A stretch of 64,000 nt of DNA, from NCBI RefSeq assembly GCF_029223545.1, contig NZ_CP097870.1:1736001-1800000 (forward strand). Reading direction: 5' to 3'. The first letter of the stretch is position 1. Every line of letters begins with the position of its first letter. The DNA is from Thauera sp. GDN1. GTDB taxonomy: Bacteria; Pseudomonadota; Gammaproteobacteria; Burkholderiales; Rhodocyclaceae. A model generated the notes under the pieces. The model did not search any database. It was not told the DNA's origin and worked only from the letters and a program-made list of their open reading frames with translations. The position numbers and the translations under genes are program-made. This document shows, piece by piece, positions 22,492 through 32,169 of the stretch.

Positions 22492-24404
22492 TCGGCGAGC
22501 GGTCCGGTGGAGGCGGGGCGCAGGATGAAGCGTCCGGGATCGACCGCCTCGCACAGGTCGCGGGTCAGCGGCAGCGGATCGCCCTCGAGCCGGCTGGCGA
22601 GGAGCTCGGCGGCCAGCGCCGACCACACCAGGCCGCGGGCGCCGTAGCCGGACAGCACATGGAGGTCGGGGTGACGACCTACGTCCGCGAGCCCGGCGCT
22701 CGCAGGCGGGATGCCGCGGACCGGCGCGGCACCGATCATCGGCAGGCGGTCGGGCGAGGCGGGACGAAAGCCGACGCGCCCGGCGAGCGTCGCAGGGTCG
22801 AAGTCGCGCGCGAAGCCCGGCAGCATCGTGTCGAGCTTTTCCAGGTTCTCGGCGTGATCGGCGGCGCGCAGCGCGGGCTCCTCGTCATCGACCGCGAAGG
22901 TGGCGCCGGCGCAGCGCAGGCCGTCGAGCTCGGGGCTGACGTAGCCGCCACGGCACACCACGACGCGGGGCGCGCTGCCCGCCACAGCGGGCAGGTGCGA
23001 GACCTGGCCGCGCGCGCTGACGATCGGCAGGGCCTGCGCGAGCTCGAAGTCGTGCGCGCCCACGCCCGCGGCGAGGATCGCCACCGGCGCCGAGGCGATC
23101 GTGCCGCCGCCGTCGGCGGAGAGCGCGCGCCAGCCGTCGGCGTCGCGCTGCAGGCCGGCGACCCGGCAGCCGAAGTGCGTGCGCAGGTTCGCGCCCGCTG
23201 CGGCGAGGCTCGCGGCGCACAGGCTGGGTGGCTGCACCCAGCCGCTGCCGGCGAACCACCAGCCGCCGCCGGCCACCGCGCAGCCGGCGATCTCCGCAGC
23301 CTGGGCGCCATCCACCCAGGCGAGATGCTCGGCGGGCAGCGCCAGGCGTTCGACGACCGCCCGCATCTTCGCTTCCTGCTTCGCATCGCGCCCCAGATGC
23401 AGCACGCCGCAGGCCGCGGCACGGACGGGAAAGCCGCGCGCCGCCAGGCGGTCGATGTGGCGCCAGCCGTACAGGCTGCCGGCGCGCGTGAGCCGGCTCA
23501 TGCGGTTGTCGTCGAGGCTGGGGAGCGGGCGCAGCACGCCGGCGAGATTGCCGGAGGCGCCCTGGCCGGGGGCGGCGGCGTCGATCAGGTCGACCGTCCA
23601 CCCGCGCTCGGCGAGGCGCTCCGCCGCCGTGCAGCCGGCGATGCCGGCGCCGATCACCAGCGCGTGGCGGATCGTCCGGCCGTCGTGCTCGCCGTCGTCG
23701 GGCAGCGGACGCGCCAGCTCGCCGCGCAGCATCTGCCACTTGCCGCCGAAGCCGGGGCGCTTGACGACCTCGAAGCCGGCGCGCCGCAGGCCTTCGCGCA
23801 CGCTGCCGGCGACCGACCAGGTCGCCAGGGTGGCTCCGGGCGCGGCCAGGCGCGCGAGCAGGTGGAAGATGCGTTCCGACCACAGCTCGGGGTTCTTCGC
23901 CGGGGCGAAGCCGTCGAGGTAGAAGGCGTCGGCGCGCGCCACCAGCTGCGCCAGCCCGTCGCCGGCCTCGCCGAGGAAGAGGGTCAGCGTGACCCGGCCG
24001 TCGTCGAGGTTGAGCCGGTGCAGGCCGGGGGCGAGCACCGGCCACTGCGCCTGCAGGTCGGCGGCCAGTGCGGCGAACTGCGGCCAGCACGCATGGATGC
24101 GGGCGAGATCCTCGCGGCGGAAGGGGTGGCGCTCGCAGGACACGAAGTGCAGGCGGGCGCTGCGCAGCGGGTCCGCGCGCCAGGCGGCCCAGGTGGCGAG
24201 GAAGTTGAGCCCGGCACCGAAGCCGGTCTCGACGATGGTGAAGCGCTCGCGCCGCTGCCAGCGATCGGGCAGGCCGTTGCCGGCGAGGAAGACGTGACGG
24301 ACCTGGCCGAGCGCGTCGTCGCGCGAGTGATAGGCGTCGGCGAAGGTGCTCGAGTACAGCACGCCTTCGGGCGTGTGTTCGAGGCGGGCAGGGATGATCT
24401 GCAT
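22488..24404 (-). CDS. mnmC: Bifunctional tRNA mnm5s2U modification protein MnmC
   Basis: A 638-residue fusion enzyme for the last two steps of mnm5s2U34 synthesis in tRNA. The N-terminal MnmD methyltransferase (about 1-230) shows TFADAYHSRDDALGQ, VETGFGAGLNFLATW and FYLDGFAPAKNPELW. The C-terminal MnmC(o) FAD oxidoreductase (about 245-638) shows the dinucleotide-binding motif VIGAGIAGCTAAERLAERG, then GAGASGNLAGVL-type sequence and GYGARGLVWSALAAELLAS near the end. It overlaps the downstream kinase gene by four bases (ATGA), an unusual coupling of tRNA modification with a two-component system. Length and both domains are complete. Confidence 0.94.
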   Translation of the reverse strand: MQIIPARLEHTPEGVLYSSTFADAYHSRDDALGQVRHVFLAGNGLPDRWQRRERFTIVETGFGAGLNFLATWAAWRADPLRSARLHFVSCERHPFRREDLARIHACWPQFAALAADLQAQWPVLAPGLHRLNLDDGRVTLTLFLGEAGDGLAQLVARADAFYLDGFAPAKNPELWSERIFHLLARLAAPGATLATWSVAGSVREGLRRAGFEVVKRPGFGGKWQMLRGELARPLPDDGEHDGRTIRHALVIGAGIAGCTAAERLAERGWTVDLIDAAAPGQGASGNLAGVLRPLPSLDDNRMSRLTRAGSLYGWRHIDRLAARGFPVRAAACGVLHLGRDAKQEAKMRAVVERLALPAEHLAWVDGAQAAEIAGCAVAGGGWWFAGSGWVQPPSLCAASLAAAGANLRTHFGCRVAGLQRDADGWRALSADGGGTIASAPVAILAAGVGAHDFELAQALPIVSARGQVSHLPAVAGSAPRVVVCRGGYVSPELDGLRCAGATFAVDDEEPALRAADHAENLEKLDTMLPGFARDFDPATLAGRVGFRPASPDRLPMIGAAPVRGIPPASAGLADVGRHPDLHVLSGYGARGLVWSALAAELLASRLEGDPLPLTRDLCEAVDPGRFILRPASTGPLAE

Positions 24405-24473
24405 GGGACGAGCCGCGGGCGAATCATCCGCCAGCGCGCAGCGGCCAGATGCACTGCGCGCTGGCCGGTGCGC

Positions 24474-26009
<1,536 letters not shown>

Positions 26010-26067
26010 GGCTCGGTGTTCGATGCGGAGGAATCGGATGCGTGGCGGCAAGGCGCCGGCGCGAAAG

Positions 26068-26078
26068 GCGTAATTGTG
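26068..26078 (-). promoter_or_regulatory. Candidate lysS promoter -10 element
   Basis: On the minus strand CACAAT (26073-26078) is followed by TACGCC in the gap between the Toprim gene and lysS. A start near 26065 would give a leader of about 55 bases. The -35 is not clear. Confidence 0.4.
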
Positions 26079-26190
26079 GCAGGGCCGGGAGGTCGGGGCA
26101 ATTGCCGGGGCCGCGTGGGCAGGGGGCGCGAGGCGCACATGGCGAGGGTACGGCTGGATAAGGTCCCCGGAGCGCGCCCTTGATGGCGGT

Positions 26191-27441
26191 TCAGAACAAG
26201 CCTTCCTGTTCGCCCTTCTGGCCGCTCGAGCGCATCGCCGCGGCGAGCGCGATGAGGGCGGGGGGCAGCGTTTCTCTTTCCAGTCGATCGAGCAGGGCGA
26301 GATCGCGCATGCTCAAGTCCCGCCTTGCGGGCAGGCGTTCGAGGGCGTCGGCGTCCATCCGGTCTGGCGCCCAGGGCAGCCCGAGCGCCTGCCACGCCGA
26401 TCCGGCGAGCATGGCGATGGCGATTCCGTCCGGGTCCGGATCGCAGGCGATGAATGCCGGCGCGGGCCCGAGGCGCAGCAGGTGGCACATGGCCTTCGAC
26501 CACCATCCGGGCGGATAGCCCGGCAGCCAGACCAGGGCTTCATCGGCGGGAAGCTTCGTCGCGAGCCGGTCGAAGACCGTGCGGTTCTCCACCAGGCGCC
26601 AGCAGCGCGGCGCCGGCTCGATCTTCACCATGGCCGAGACGGCAGCAGGGGGCAGGCCGATGAAGGCCGGGAGGGCGCCGAGGTCCAGGCTGCCGTTGTG
26701 CGTGCGTGCCGTGAACGTCGCCCGCAGCAGCATGATTGGCGCGTGGGCGACGATGCCGTCGGCGGCGAGGTCGAAGCGCTCTTCCAGCCAGGTCCAGTCC
26801 GCATCGGTGATGGCCTTGGTGTCGCCGCGCGCGAACAGGGAGAAGTCGCGCCGGGTGCCCGCGCGCGGGGCGGCGGCATCCGGTCCCGCATCACGCCAGC
26901 GTGCGAGCGCGTCGAGCAGGTCGGCGCGTGCCAGCGCGGTCTTCGGCGCACAGCTATCGAGATCGCGGGCGGCCGCCGCGAGATCGGCGTCCGCGTAGTC
27001 GAGGGTGTCGCGCCGCAGCTGCCAGGCGCGCAGGTCGGCATCGGGCTCGGGCAGACCGAGGTGCCGGCGGAGTGCCGCTGGATCCGTGAAGCGCAGCCGC
27101 TTCAGCATCCATCCGCCGCGGTCGCGGACTTCCTCGGCCTCGATCTGGCCATGGGCCAGCAGATCCTCGTACAAGGCGAGCGCGGTGTTGGCGCCTTCGG
27201 CCCCGGCCTTGCGCAACAGGCTGTCCCACTGCAGGCGAGTGTCGGCGCCGGGTGCGCTCTTGAGCCACTGCGCTGCCAGGCGTCGCCACACCGTTGGCCA
27301 GACCTCGGTGTCCGCAGGCTGGACGCGAAGTGCACGGAGCAGCCTGCGTCCGCGCAGGCTCGAGGCGTTGGCCTTGCCGAGCACGGCGGTGGAGATGCCG
27401 CGCGCGTCGGGTGCGCTCCAGGCGATCGCGTCCGGGCTCAT
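26191..27441 (-). CDS. JetD/MksG-like protein with Topo VI-A-type Toprim domain (DUF2220/DUF2399-like)
   Basis: A 416-residue protein I assign as the nuclease-type subunit of a Wadjet/MksBEFG-like system. The N-terminal 250 residues are helical and poorly conserved. The C-terminal Toprim-like domain has the glutamate in [14 protein letters not shown] (about Glu285), a GYPPGW segment, and the metal-binding [10 protein letters not shown] motif (Asp334, 336, 338), then [13 protein letters not shown]. The order E...GYP...DxDxDG matches JetD and other Spo11/Topo VI-A-like Toprim proteins. Known JetD/MksG proteins cleave plasmid DNA trapped by their SMC complex. It starts 10 bases after the SMC gene, with AGGGAAA just before the ATG. 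Subfamily needs a profile search; the fold call rests on these motifs and on context. Confidence 0.75.
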   Translation of the reverse strand: MSPDAIAWSAPDARGISTAVLGKANASSLRGRRLLRALRVQPADTEVWPTVWRRLAAQWLKSAPGADTRLQWDSLLRKAGAEGANTALALYEDLLAHGQIEAEEVRDRGGWMLKRLRFTDPAALRRHLGLPEPDADLRAWQLRRDTLDYADADLAAAARDLDSCAPKTALARADLLDALARWRDAGPDAAAPRAGTRRDFSLFARGDTKAITDADWTWLEERFDLAADGIVAHAPIMLLRATFTARTHNGSLDLGALPAFIGLPPAAVSAMVKIEPAPRCWRLVENRTVFDRLATKLPADEALVWLPGYPPGWWSKAMCHLLRLGPAPAFIACDPDPDGIAIAMLAGSAWQALGLPWAPDRMDADALERLPARRDLSMRDLALLDRLERETLPPALIALAAAMRSSGQKGEQEGLF

Positions 27442-27451
27442 TTTCCCTGCC

Positions 27452-30244
27452 TCAATCCACTGCCCGCTGCAGTACGCCGATCGGCGGCGCCCAGTCGCTG
27501 CCCGGCTGCTTCTTGCGCGTGACCAGGGTGAGCTGCGCCGGGGCGAAGACGTTGGCGTTGTGGGTGACCGGGGTGGTGATCAGGTACTGCGCGCGGGTGG
27601 CGCGCAGGAAGGTGCCGACGCGGTCGATGTTGGCGACGTCCAGGTGGGCGAAGGGTTCGTCGATGAAGACGAAGCCGCCCGGGCGGGATTCGTCCATCAG
27701 CAGCGCGATCAACAGGATCAGCGACTTCATCACCTGCTGGCCGCCCGAGGCCTCGCCGTCGTTGAGGCCGACCGCACCCTTGCGGTCGAAGTCGAAGCGC
27801 ACCTCCAGCCCGGCCTGGGCGAGCGAGAGGTCGTCGTTGTCCAGATGCGGGGTGGGGCAGTCGACGCTGAGGTTGGCGAGTTCGCCGAGCGCCTTCAGGT
27901 TCTTCGCATACTGGCGCACGGTGGCGCGCAGCTTGGCGATGTAGGCGGCACGCGCGTTGTCGGTGTGCAGGCGCGCCGTGGTGCAGTAGCCCTGGCGGTT
28001 CTGGTAGTCGCGCTCGCGCAGCGCGACCTCGGCGGCGAGGCGGTCGCGCACGACCAGCACCGCGGGGTCGGTGATCCAGTCGCCCTCGTCCAGGTGGCGG
28101 CGCAGGCGCTCGAGCTGCAGGCGGGCGCCACGGGCGTCGCCGTACTTGTCGGCGAGCAGCGCGAGTTCGCTGGCGTCCAGCCAGTGCGCGGGCATGCCGC
28201 CGCGACGGCGGCGCAGCTTCAAGATGCGCTCGGCCTGGGCGTGGCGGCGCGGGCCGTGCTCGCGGGCGATGTCGGCCAGGCGCAGCTCGATGGCCTTGAG
28301 CTCGCGGTTGCGGCGCTCGAGCTCGATCTGGATGCCGTTGAGCTTGTCGGAAAGACGGTCCATCTCGCCGCGCGTCTCGCTGCGCTCGGCGATCGCCTCG
28401 GTGAGCGCCTTGCGCGCGGCGGGCCGTTCGGCCTCGGCGCTGGCGTAGGTCTCGGCCTTGGCGGCGAGCAGCTGCGCCGACTGCAGGCCGAGCAGGCGCT
28501 GGCGGATCGAGGTCAGGCGCGCCGCAGCGGCGTCGAGCTTGGGGCGCAGGGCCTGGAGCTGCTTGTCGAGGCCGGCGATCTCGTCCTGCAGCGCGGCGAT
28601 GCGCGACTGGCGGGCGAGCTCGCCGAAGTGGAACTCCTGCGGCCGGCCGAGGTGACGGGCGCCGCGGCGTTCGCGGTGGTAGCCGTCGCGGGTGATCCAT
28701 TCCTGCTCGCGCGGCAGCTCGCGCGCGGCCTCGGCATTTTCGACACGACGGATGCGGTTGAGCAGGTCGGCGAGCCAGCGCGGCACCGGGGCGCCGAATT
28801 CCACCACCTCGGCCAGGCTCATCGGCCGCGGCGGCGGGGCGGTCTCGCGTTCGGGCACGATGAAGTGGCGGAAGCGCTCGCGCTCGCCGAGCGCCCAGGC
28901 GAGGTGGCGGTCGGCTTCGCGCTCGAGCAGGATCAGGTGGCGGTAGGGGCGCAGGATGGCTTCGAGCGCCGCCTGCCAGGCGGGGTCGGTGACTTCCACG
29001 ACCTCGGCGAGGCTTCTGTGCGCGATCCCCTCGGCGCTGAGCCTGACGCGAAAGCGCGCGACCTCGGCGTCGCCCGGCGGGCCGGCGCGCTTGCGTTCGC
29101 CGCGCAGGGTGTCGGTCCTGTCCTCGAAGGCGGCGACCAGCTCGCGCTCCTTGCGGCGCAGGGCGGCGAGCGCGGCATCGGCCTCCTCGTGCTCCTTCTC
29201 CAGCGCCACCGCGTCGGCGCCGTGCTCGCTGGCGAGCTGGGCGCGCAGCAGGTCGCGCTCCTCGAGCAGCTTGTCGAGGTCGCGCACGCGGTCGTGGGCC
29301 GCGAGGTAGCGCTGTTCGGAAGCGGTGTCGCTTTCCTTCAGGCGCTTGCGTTCGGCCTGCGCAGCCTCCTGCTCGTTGCGCACGACGTCCAGGCGCTGGC
29401 GGGATTCGCGCTGCTCCGCCTGCTTCTCGGCGCGCTCGCGGCCGACGCGGTGCAGGGCCTCGCGCTCGGCGGCGATCTCGCGTTCCAGTTCGGCGATCTC
29501 CAGGCGCGGCACGATCTCGGCCGCCAGTGCCTGGGCCTCGTCGGCGAGCTGCTTCCATTCCAGAAAGCGGTTGGCCTCGGCCTTCTTCTCCTCGGCCTGG
29601 GTCTTGAGGCGGTCGAGGTCGATGCCGAGTTCGCCGAGTTCGCGCTCGGCGGATTTCTGTTCCTCGCGCGCGGCCTGGTAGTTGTCCAGCACCTCCTTGT
29701 CGCCGAAGACGTCGAACACCAGCTCGAGCAGGGCCTTGGGCGAGTACTCGCACAGCTTGTCGGTGTCGCCCTGTTCCAGCGCCAGCACCTTGGTGATCGC
29801 CGGGGTCAGGCCGCCCCAGGCCAGGCGGTTCTGGTAGTCGCGCAGGCCGATCCAGTCGCTGGTCTGCTCGAGCGCCTCGATCGGCAGGTTGCCGTCGACG
29901 ATGGTGTAGTCGCGGATCCAGTCGCCGCCGGCCTTGCGGATGCGGCAGGCGAGCGTGACCTCGTCGGCCAGGCAGGGGAAGAAGGGCCGCCTGCCGCTGT
30001 GCCCGGGCTGGTTGGCGACCACCGCGCGGATCCACGCGAAGCTGCGCTCGGCGCGGCGCACGTAGCGGCGGAAGTCGCGCTTGCCCGAGCAGCGCAGCGC
30101 GAACAGCGTGCGCAGGGCGTCGAGCAGGGTGGTCTTGCCCGAGCCGTTGGGGCCGACGATGGTGATGATCTGCGCGTCCAGCGGCAGCGAGAAGCGCCGC
30201 CAGAAATCCCAGTGGACGAGCTCGAGGGTCTTGATGTGGAACAT
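27452..30244 (-). CDS. JetC/MksB-like SMC ATPase
   Basis: A 930-residue SMC-type ATPase, shorter than MukB (about 1486) and near the range of JetC/MksB. The N-terminal head starts MFHIKTLELVHWDFWRRFSL with Walker A GPNGSGKTT (31-39). A coiled coil fills about 190-400, a compact hinge-like globule about 400-560 (DPAWQAALEAILRPYRHLIL ... LADLLNRIRRVE), and a second coil about 580-780. The C-terminal head has the signature SGGQQVMKSLILLIAL (about 832) and Walker B/D-loop FVFIDEPFAHLDVANID (about 860). Both ATPase halves look intact. The start 30244 lies 24 bases after the trmA stop; the frame opens slightly upstream. Adjacent kleisin-like, KITE-like and Toprim genes make a DNA-extruding defence or chromosome-organising complex likely; Rad50/SbcC-like roles are less likely. 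Confidence 0.87.
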   Translation of the reverse strand: MFHIKTLELVHWDFWRRFSLPLDAQIITIVGPNGSGKTTLLDALRTLFALRCSGKRDFRRYVRRAERSFAWIRAVVANQPGHSGRRPFFPCLADEVTLACRIRKAGGDWIRDYTIVDGNLPIEALEQTSDWIGLRDYQNRLAWGGLTPAITKVLALEQGDTDKLCEYSPKALLELVFDVFGDKEVLDNYQAAREEQKSAERELGELGIDLDRLKTQAEEKKAEANRFLEWKQLADEAQALAAEIVPRLEIAELEREIAAEREALHRVGRERAEKQAEQRESRQRLDVVRNEQEAAQAERKRLKESDTASEQRYLAAHDRVRDLDKLLEERDLLRAQLASEHGADAVALEKEHEEADAALAALRRKERELVAAFEDRTDTLRGERKRAGPPGDAEVARFRVRLSAEGIAHRSLAEVVEVTDPAWQAALEAILRPYRHLILLEREADRHLAWALGERERFRHFIVPERETAPPPRPMSLAEVVEFGAPVPRWLADLLNRIRRVENAEAARELPREQEWITRDGYHRERRGARHLGRPQEFHFGELARQSRIAALQDEIAGLDKQLQALRPKLDAAAARLTSIRQRLLGLQSAQLLAAKAETYASAEAERPAARKALTEAIAERSETRGEMDRLSDKLNGIQIELERRNRELKAIELRLADIAREHGPRRHAQAERILKLRRRRGGMPAHWLDASELALLADKYGDARGARLQLERLRRHLDEGDWITDPAVLVVRDRLAAEVALRERDYQNRQGYCTTARLHTDNARAAYIAKLRATVRQYAKNLKALGELANLSVDCPTPHLDNDDLSLAQAGLEVRFDFDRKGAVGLNDGEASGGQQVMKSLILLIALLMDESRPGGFVFIDEPFAHLDVANIDRVGTFLRATRAQYLITTPVTHNANVFAPAQLTLVTRKKQPGSDWAPPIGVLQRAVD

Positions 30245-30267
30245 GGGTCGCCGGAAGCGTCGGGGTT

Positions 30268-31374
30268 TCAGCGCCGCTGCAGCAGCAGCCCGCACTCGAG
30301 GTGGTGGGTGTAGGGGAACTGGTCGAAGGCCGCCGCTGCCGCAATGCGGTGTGTCTCCGACAGCGCGGCGACGTTGGCGCGCAGGGTCTCCGGGTTGCAG
30401 GAGATGTAGAGGATGTTGTCGAAGCCTCTGGCCAGCGCGATCGTGCCGTCATCCAGGCCGGCGCGCGGCGGGTCGACGAAGAGCGTGGAGAAGCGGTAGC
30501 CCGCGAGATCGACGCCCGCCATGCGGCGGTATTCGCGGCCGCCGGCCAGCGCGTCGCTGATCTCCTCGCTCGCCATGCGCACCATGGTGACGTTGTCCAC
30601 GCCGTTGTCGGCGAGGTTGGTGTGCGCGGCGCGCACCGAGGTCTTGCTCATCTCGGTGGCGAGCACGCGGCCGAACAGCGGCGCCAGCGCGACGGTGAAG
30701 TTGCCGTTGCCGCAGTAGAGTTCGAGCAGGTCGCCCGCGCCTTGCGGGGCAGCGCCCACGCTCTTCGCCTGCGCGCGCGCCCAGGACAGCATGTGCTGGT
30801 TCACGCCGCCGTTGGGCTGGGTGAAGCTGCCTTCGAACTGCTGGTAGCGCAGGCGCGCGCCGTCGACCTCCAGCTCCTCCTGCACCCAGTCGCGCTCGAG
30901 AACGAGCTTCTGCTTGCGGCTGCGGCCGATGAGCCGGATGTCCAGCGCCGCGGCGAGCTCCCGTGCTGCGGCCTCCCAGGCCTCGTCGAGCGGGCGGTGG
31001 TAGACCAGGCTGACCAGGCACTCGCCGCTCAGGGTGGCGAGGAACTCGACCTGGAAGATCTTGCGCCGCAGCGGTTCGCTCGCCTGGAGCGCGTCGCGCA
31101 GGCGCGGCATCAGGGTGGCGATGGGTTCTGCGGCGGCGGGGAAGGTCTCGAGCAGGATGGGCTGCTTCGGGTCGGCGCTGTCGAACATCGCGTAGTCGAT
31201 GCGGCCTTCGTGGTGCCACAGGCGGAACTCGGCGCGCAGGCGGTAGTGCAGCGGCGCGGAGCGGAAGACCGCGGGCTCGGGCAGCGCGAACTCGGCGAAG
31301 TCGGCGCGGTAGCGCGCGAGCTTGGCGGCGAGCTGCTCCTCGTAGCGGGCGGGGTCGATGTCGGGCAGGGGCAT
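30268..31374 (-). CDS. trmA: tRNA (uracil-54-C5)-methyltransferase TrmA
   Basis: A 368-residue enzyme, close to E. coli TrmA (366), which makes m5U54 in the T-loop of tRNA. SAM motif I is LELYCGNGNFTVALAPLFG, motif IV is VDPPRAGLDD, the catalytic cysteine is in YISCNPETL, and the general base is the Glu in HHLECGLLL at the C-terminus. It lacks the iron-sulfur cysteine cluster of RlmC/RlmD, which supports TrmA. Its position is odd: it sits between the KITE-like and SMC-like genes of the condensin-type system, 69 bases after the former and 24 before the latter. No sequence feature ties it functionally to that system; it may simply be a passenger in the transcript. Confidence 0.93.
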   Translation of the reverse strand: MPLPDIDPARYEEQLAAKLARYRADFAEFALPEPAVFRSAPLHYRLRAEFRLWHHEGRIDYAMFDSADPKQPILLETFPAAAEPIATLMPRLRDALQASEPLRRKIFQVEFLATLSGECLVSLVYHRPLDEAWEAAARELAAALDIRLIGRSRKQKLVLERDWVQEELEVDGARLRYQQFEGSFTQPNGGVNQHMLSWARAQAKSVGAAPQGAGDLLELYCGNGNFTVALAPLFGRVLATEMSKTSVRAAHTNLADNGVDNVTMVRMASEEISDALAGGREYRRMAGVDLAGYRFSTLFVDPPRAGLDDGTIALARGFDNILYISCNPETLRANVAALSETHRIAAAAAFDQFPYTHHLECGLLLQRR

Positions 31375-31442
31375 GGATTAGCGGGATCTTGTGACGGAAA
31401 TGCGGGGTGGCCGCGCCGCGGCGACGGACGCTATGAGAGCGA

Positions 31443-32153
31443 TCACGCGTCCTCCGTGGGAGCGTCCTCGTCGGTCAGCGCATCGGCATGTTCGAAGGCA
31501 TTGGCCTCGGGCAGCGCGTGGCCGGCGGCGGCGAGCACCTCGCCGAGCGTGCCGTGGATGATGCGGTCGGCCATCACCCGGTAGTCGAGCGCGAGGTCGA
31601 GCAGCGGGCCTTCGCCGATCAGGCCGTTGCGGCGCTCGATGAAGCCGAGGCGGGCGAGCTTGCCGAGCATGAAGTTGCGCACCTTGGTGCGTCCGCCCAG
31701 GCGCGGGCCGAAGTCGGCGATCAGCGAGGCTTCGGTGAGCGTGCCGGAGACCGTCTCGCCGTGCGCCACCGGCTTGTCGCCGCCGCCGAAGAGGTCGCTC
31801 TGGCCGTCGTCGATGAGTTCGCGGCGGCTGACCTGGCGCTCGCGCTTGGGCAGCACGATCAGCGCCCAGAGGATCACCAGCAGGGCGATCTCGTCACGGG
31901 TGAGGCCCATGTTGCTGGCGGCGTACTCGCGCCCGGCGCCGAACACCGGCTCGGCGAGCTCGGCCTCGAGCGCGACGCCGACGTGGGCGGCGTAGGGATT
32001 GTCCAGCAGGCGCAGGCCGACGTCGGCGAGGCGGCGGTCGAGCTCATGGCGGAAGGTCTCGTCCACCAGCGCGCGCCGCACCAGGCGGTCGCTGCGCGGC
32101 AGCCAGCGCTGGGCGAGCAGGCGCGCGGTCAGGGTCTTGAGTTCGTGTTCCAT
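31443..32153 (-). CDS. JetB/MksE-like KITE subunit of SMC complex
   Basis: A 236-residue soluble protein with a predicted winged-helix layout: GLTRDEIALLVILWALIVLPKRER, then TLTEASLIADFGPRLGGRTKVRNFMLGKLARLGFIERR. This pattern, the size and its place directly after a kleisin-like gene identify it as the MukE/MksE/JetB-type KITE protein (DUF4194-like) that bridges kleisin and SMC heads. It starts 16 bases after the kleisin-like stop codon. The acidic C-terminal tail (DALTDEDAPTEDA) is unremarkable. Assignment depends on context plus fold pattern more than on any single motif. Confidence 0.72.
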   Translation of the reverse strand: MEHELKTLTARLLAQRWLPRSDRLVRRALVDETFRHELDRRLADVGLRLLDNPYAAHVGVALEAELAEPVFGAGREYAASNMGLTRDEIALLVILWALIVLPKRERQVSRRELIDDGQSDLFGGGDKPVAHGETVSGTLTEASLIADFGPRLGGRTKVRNFMLGKLARLGFIERRNGLIGEGPLLDLALDYRVMADRIIHGTLGEVLAAAGHALPEANAFEHADALTDEDAPTEDA

Positions 32154-32169
32154 GGGGAATCCCGTTGGC

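Noticed and set aside
27005..30313. 1102-codon open frame on the plus strand, antisense to the SMC gene
   Set aside because: Its translation is low-complexity (Leu/Ala/Gly/Val-rich, no family motif), while the opposite strand encodes a complete SMC ATPase. Long antisense frames are expected in very GC-rich DNA.
30268..31374. trmA as a functional fifth subunit of the SMC system
   Set aside because: All catalytic residues match ordinary TrmA and nothing indicates a defence role. I keep the unusual position as a finding but not a functional claim.
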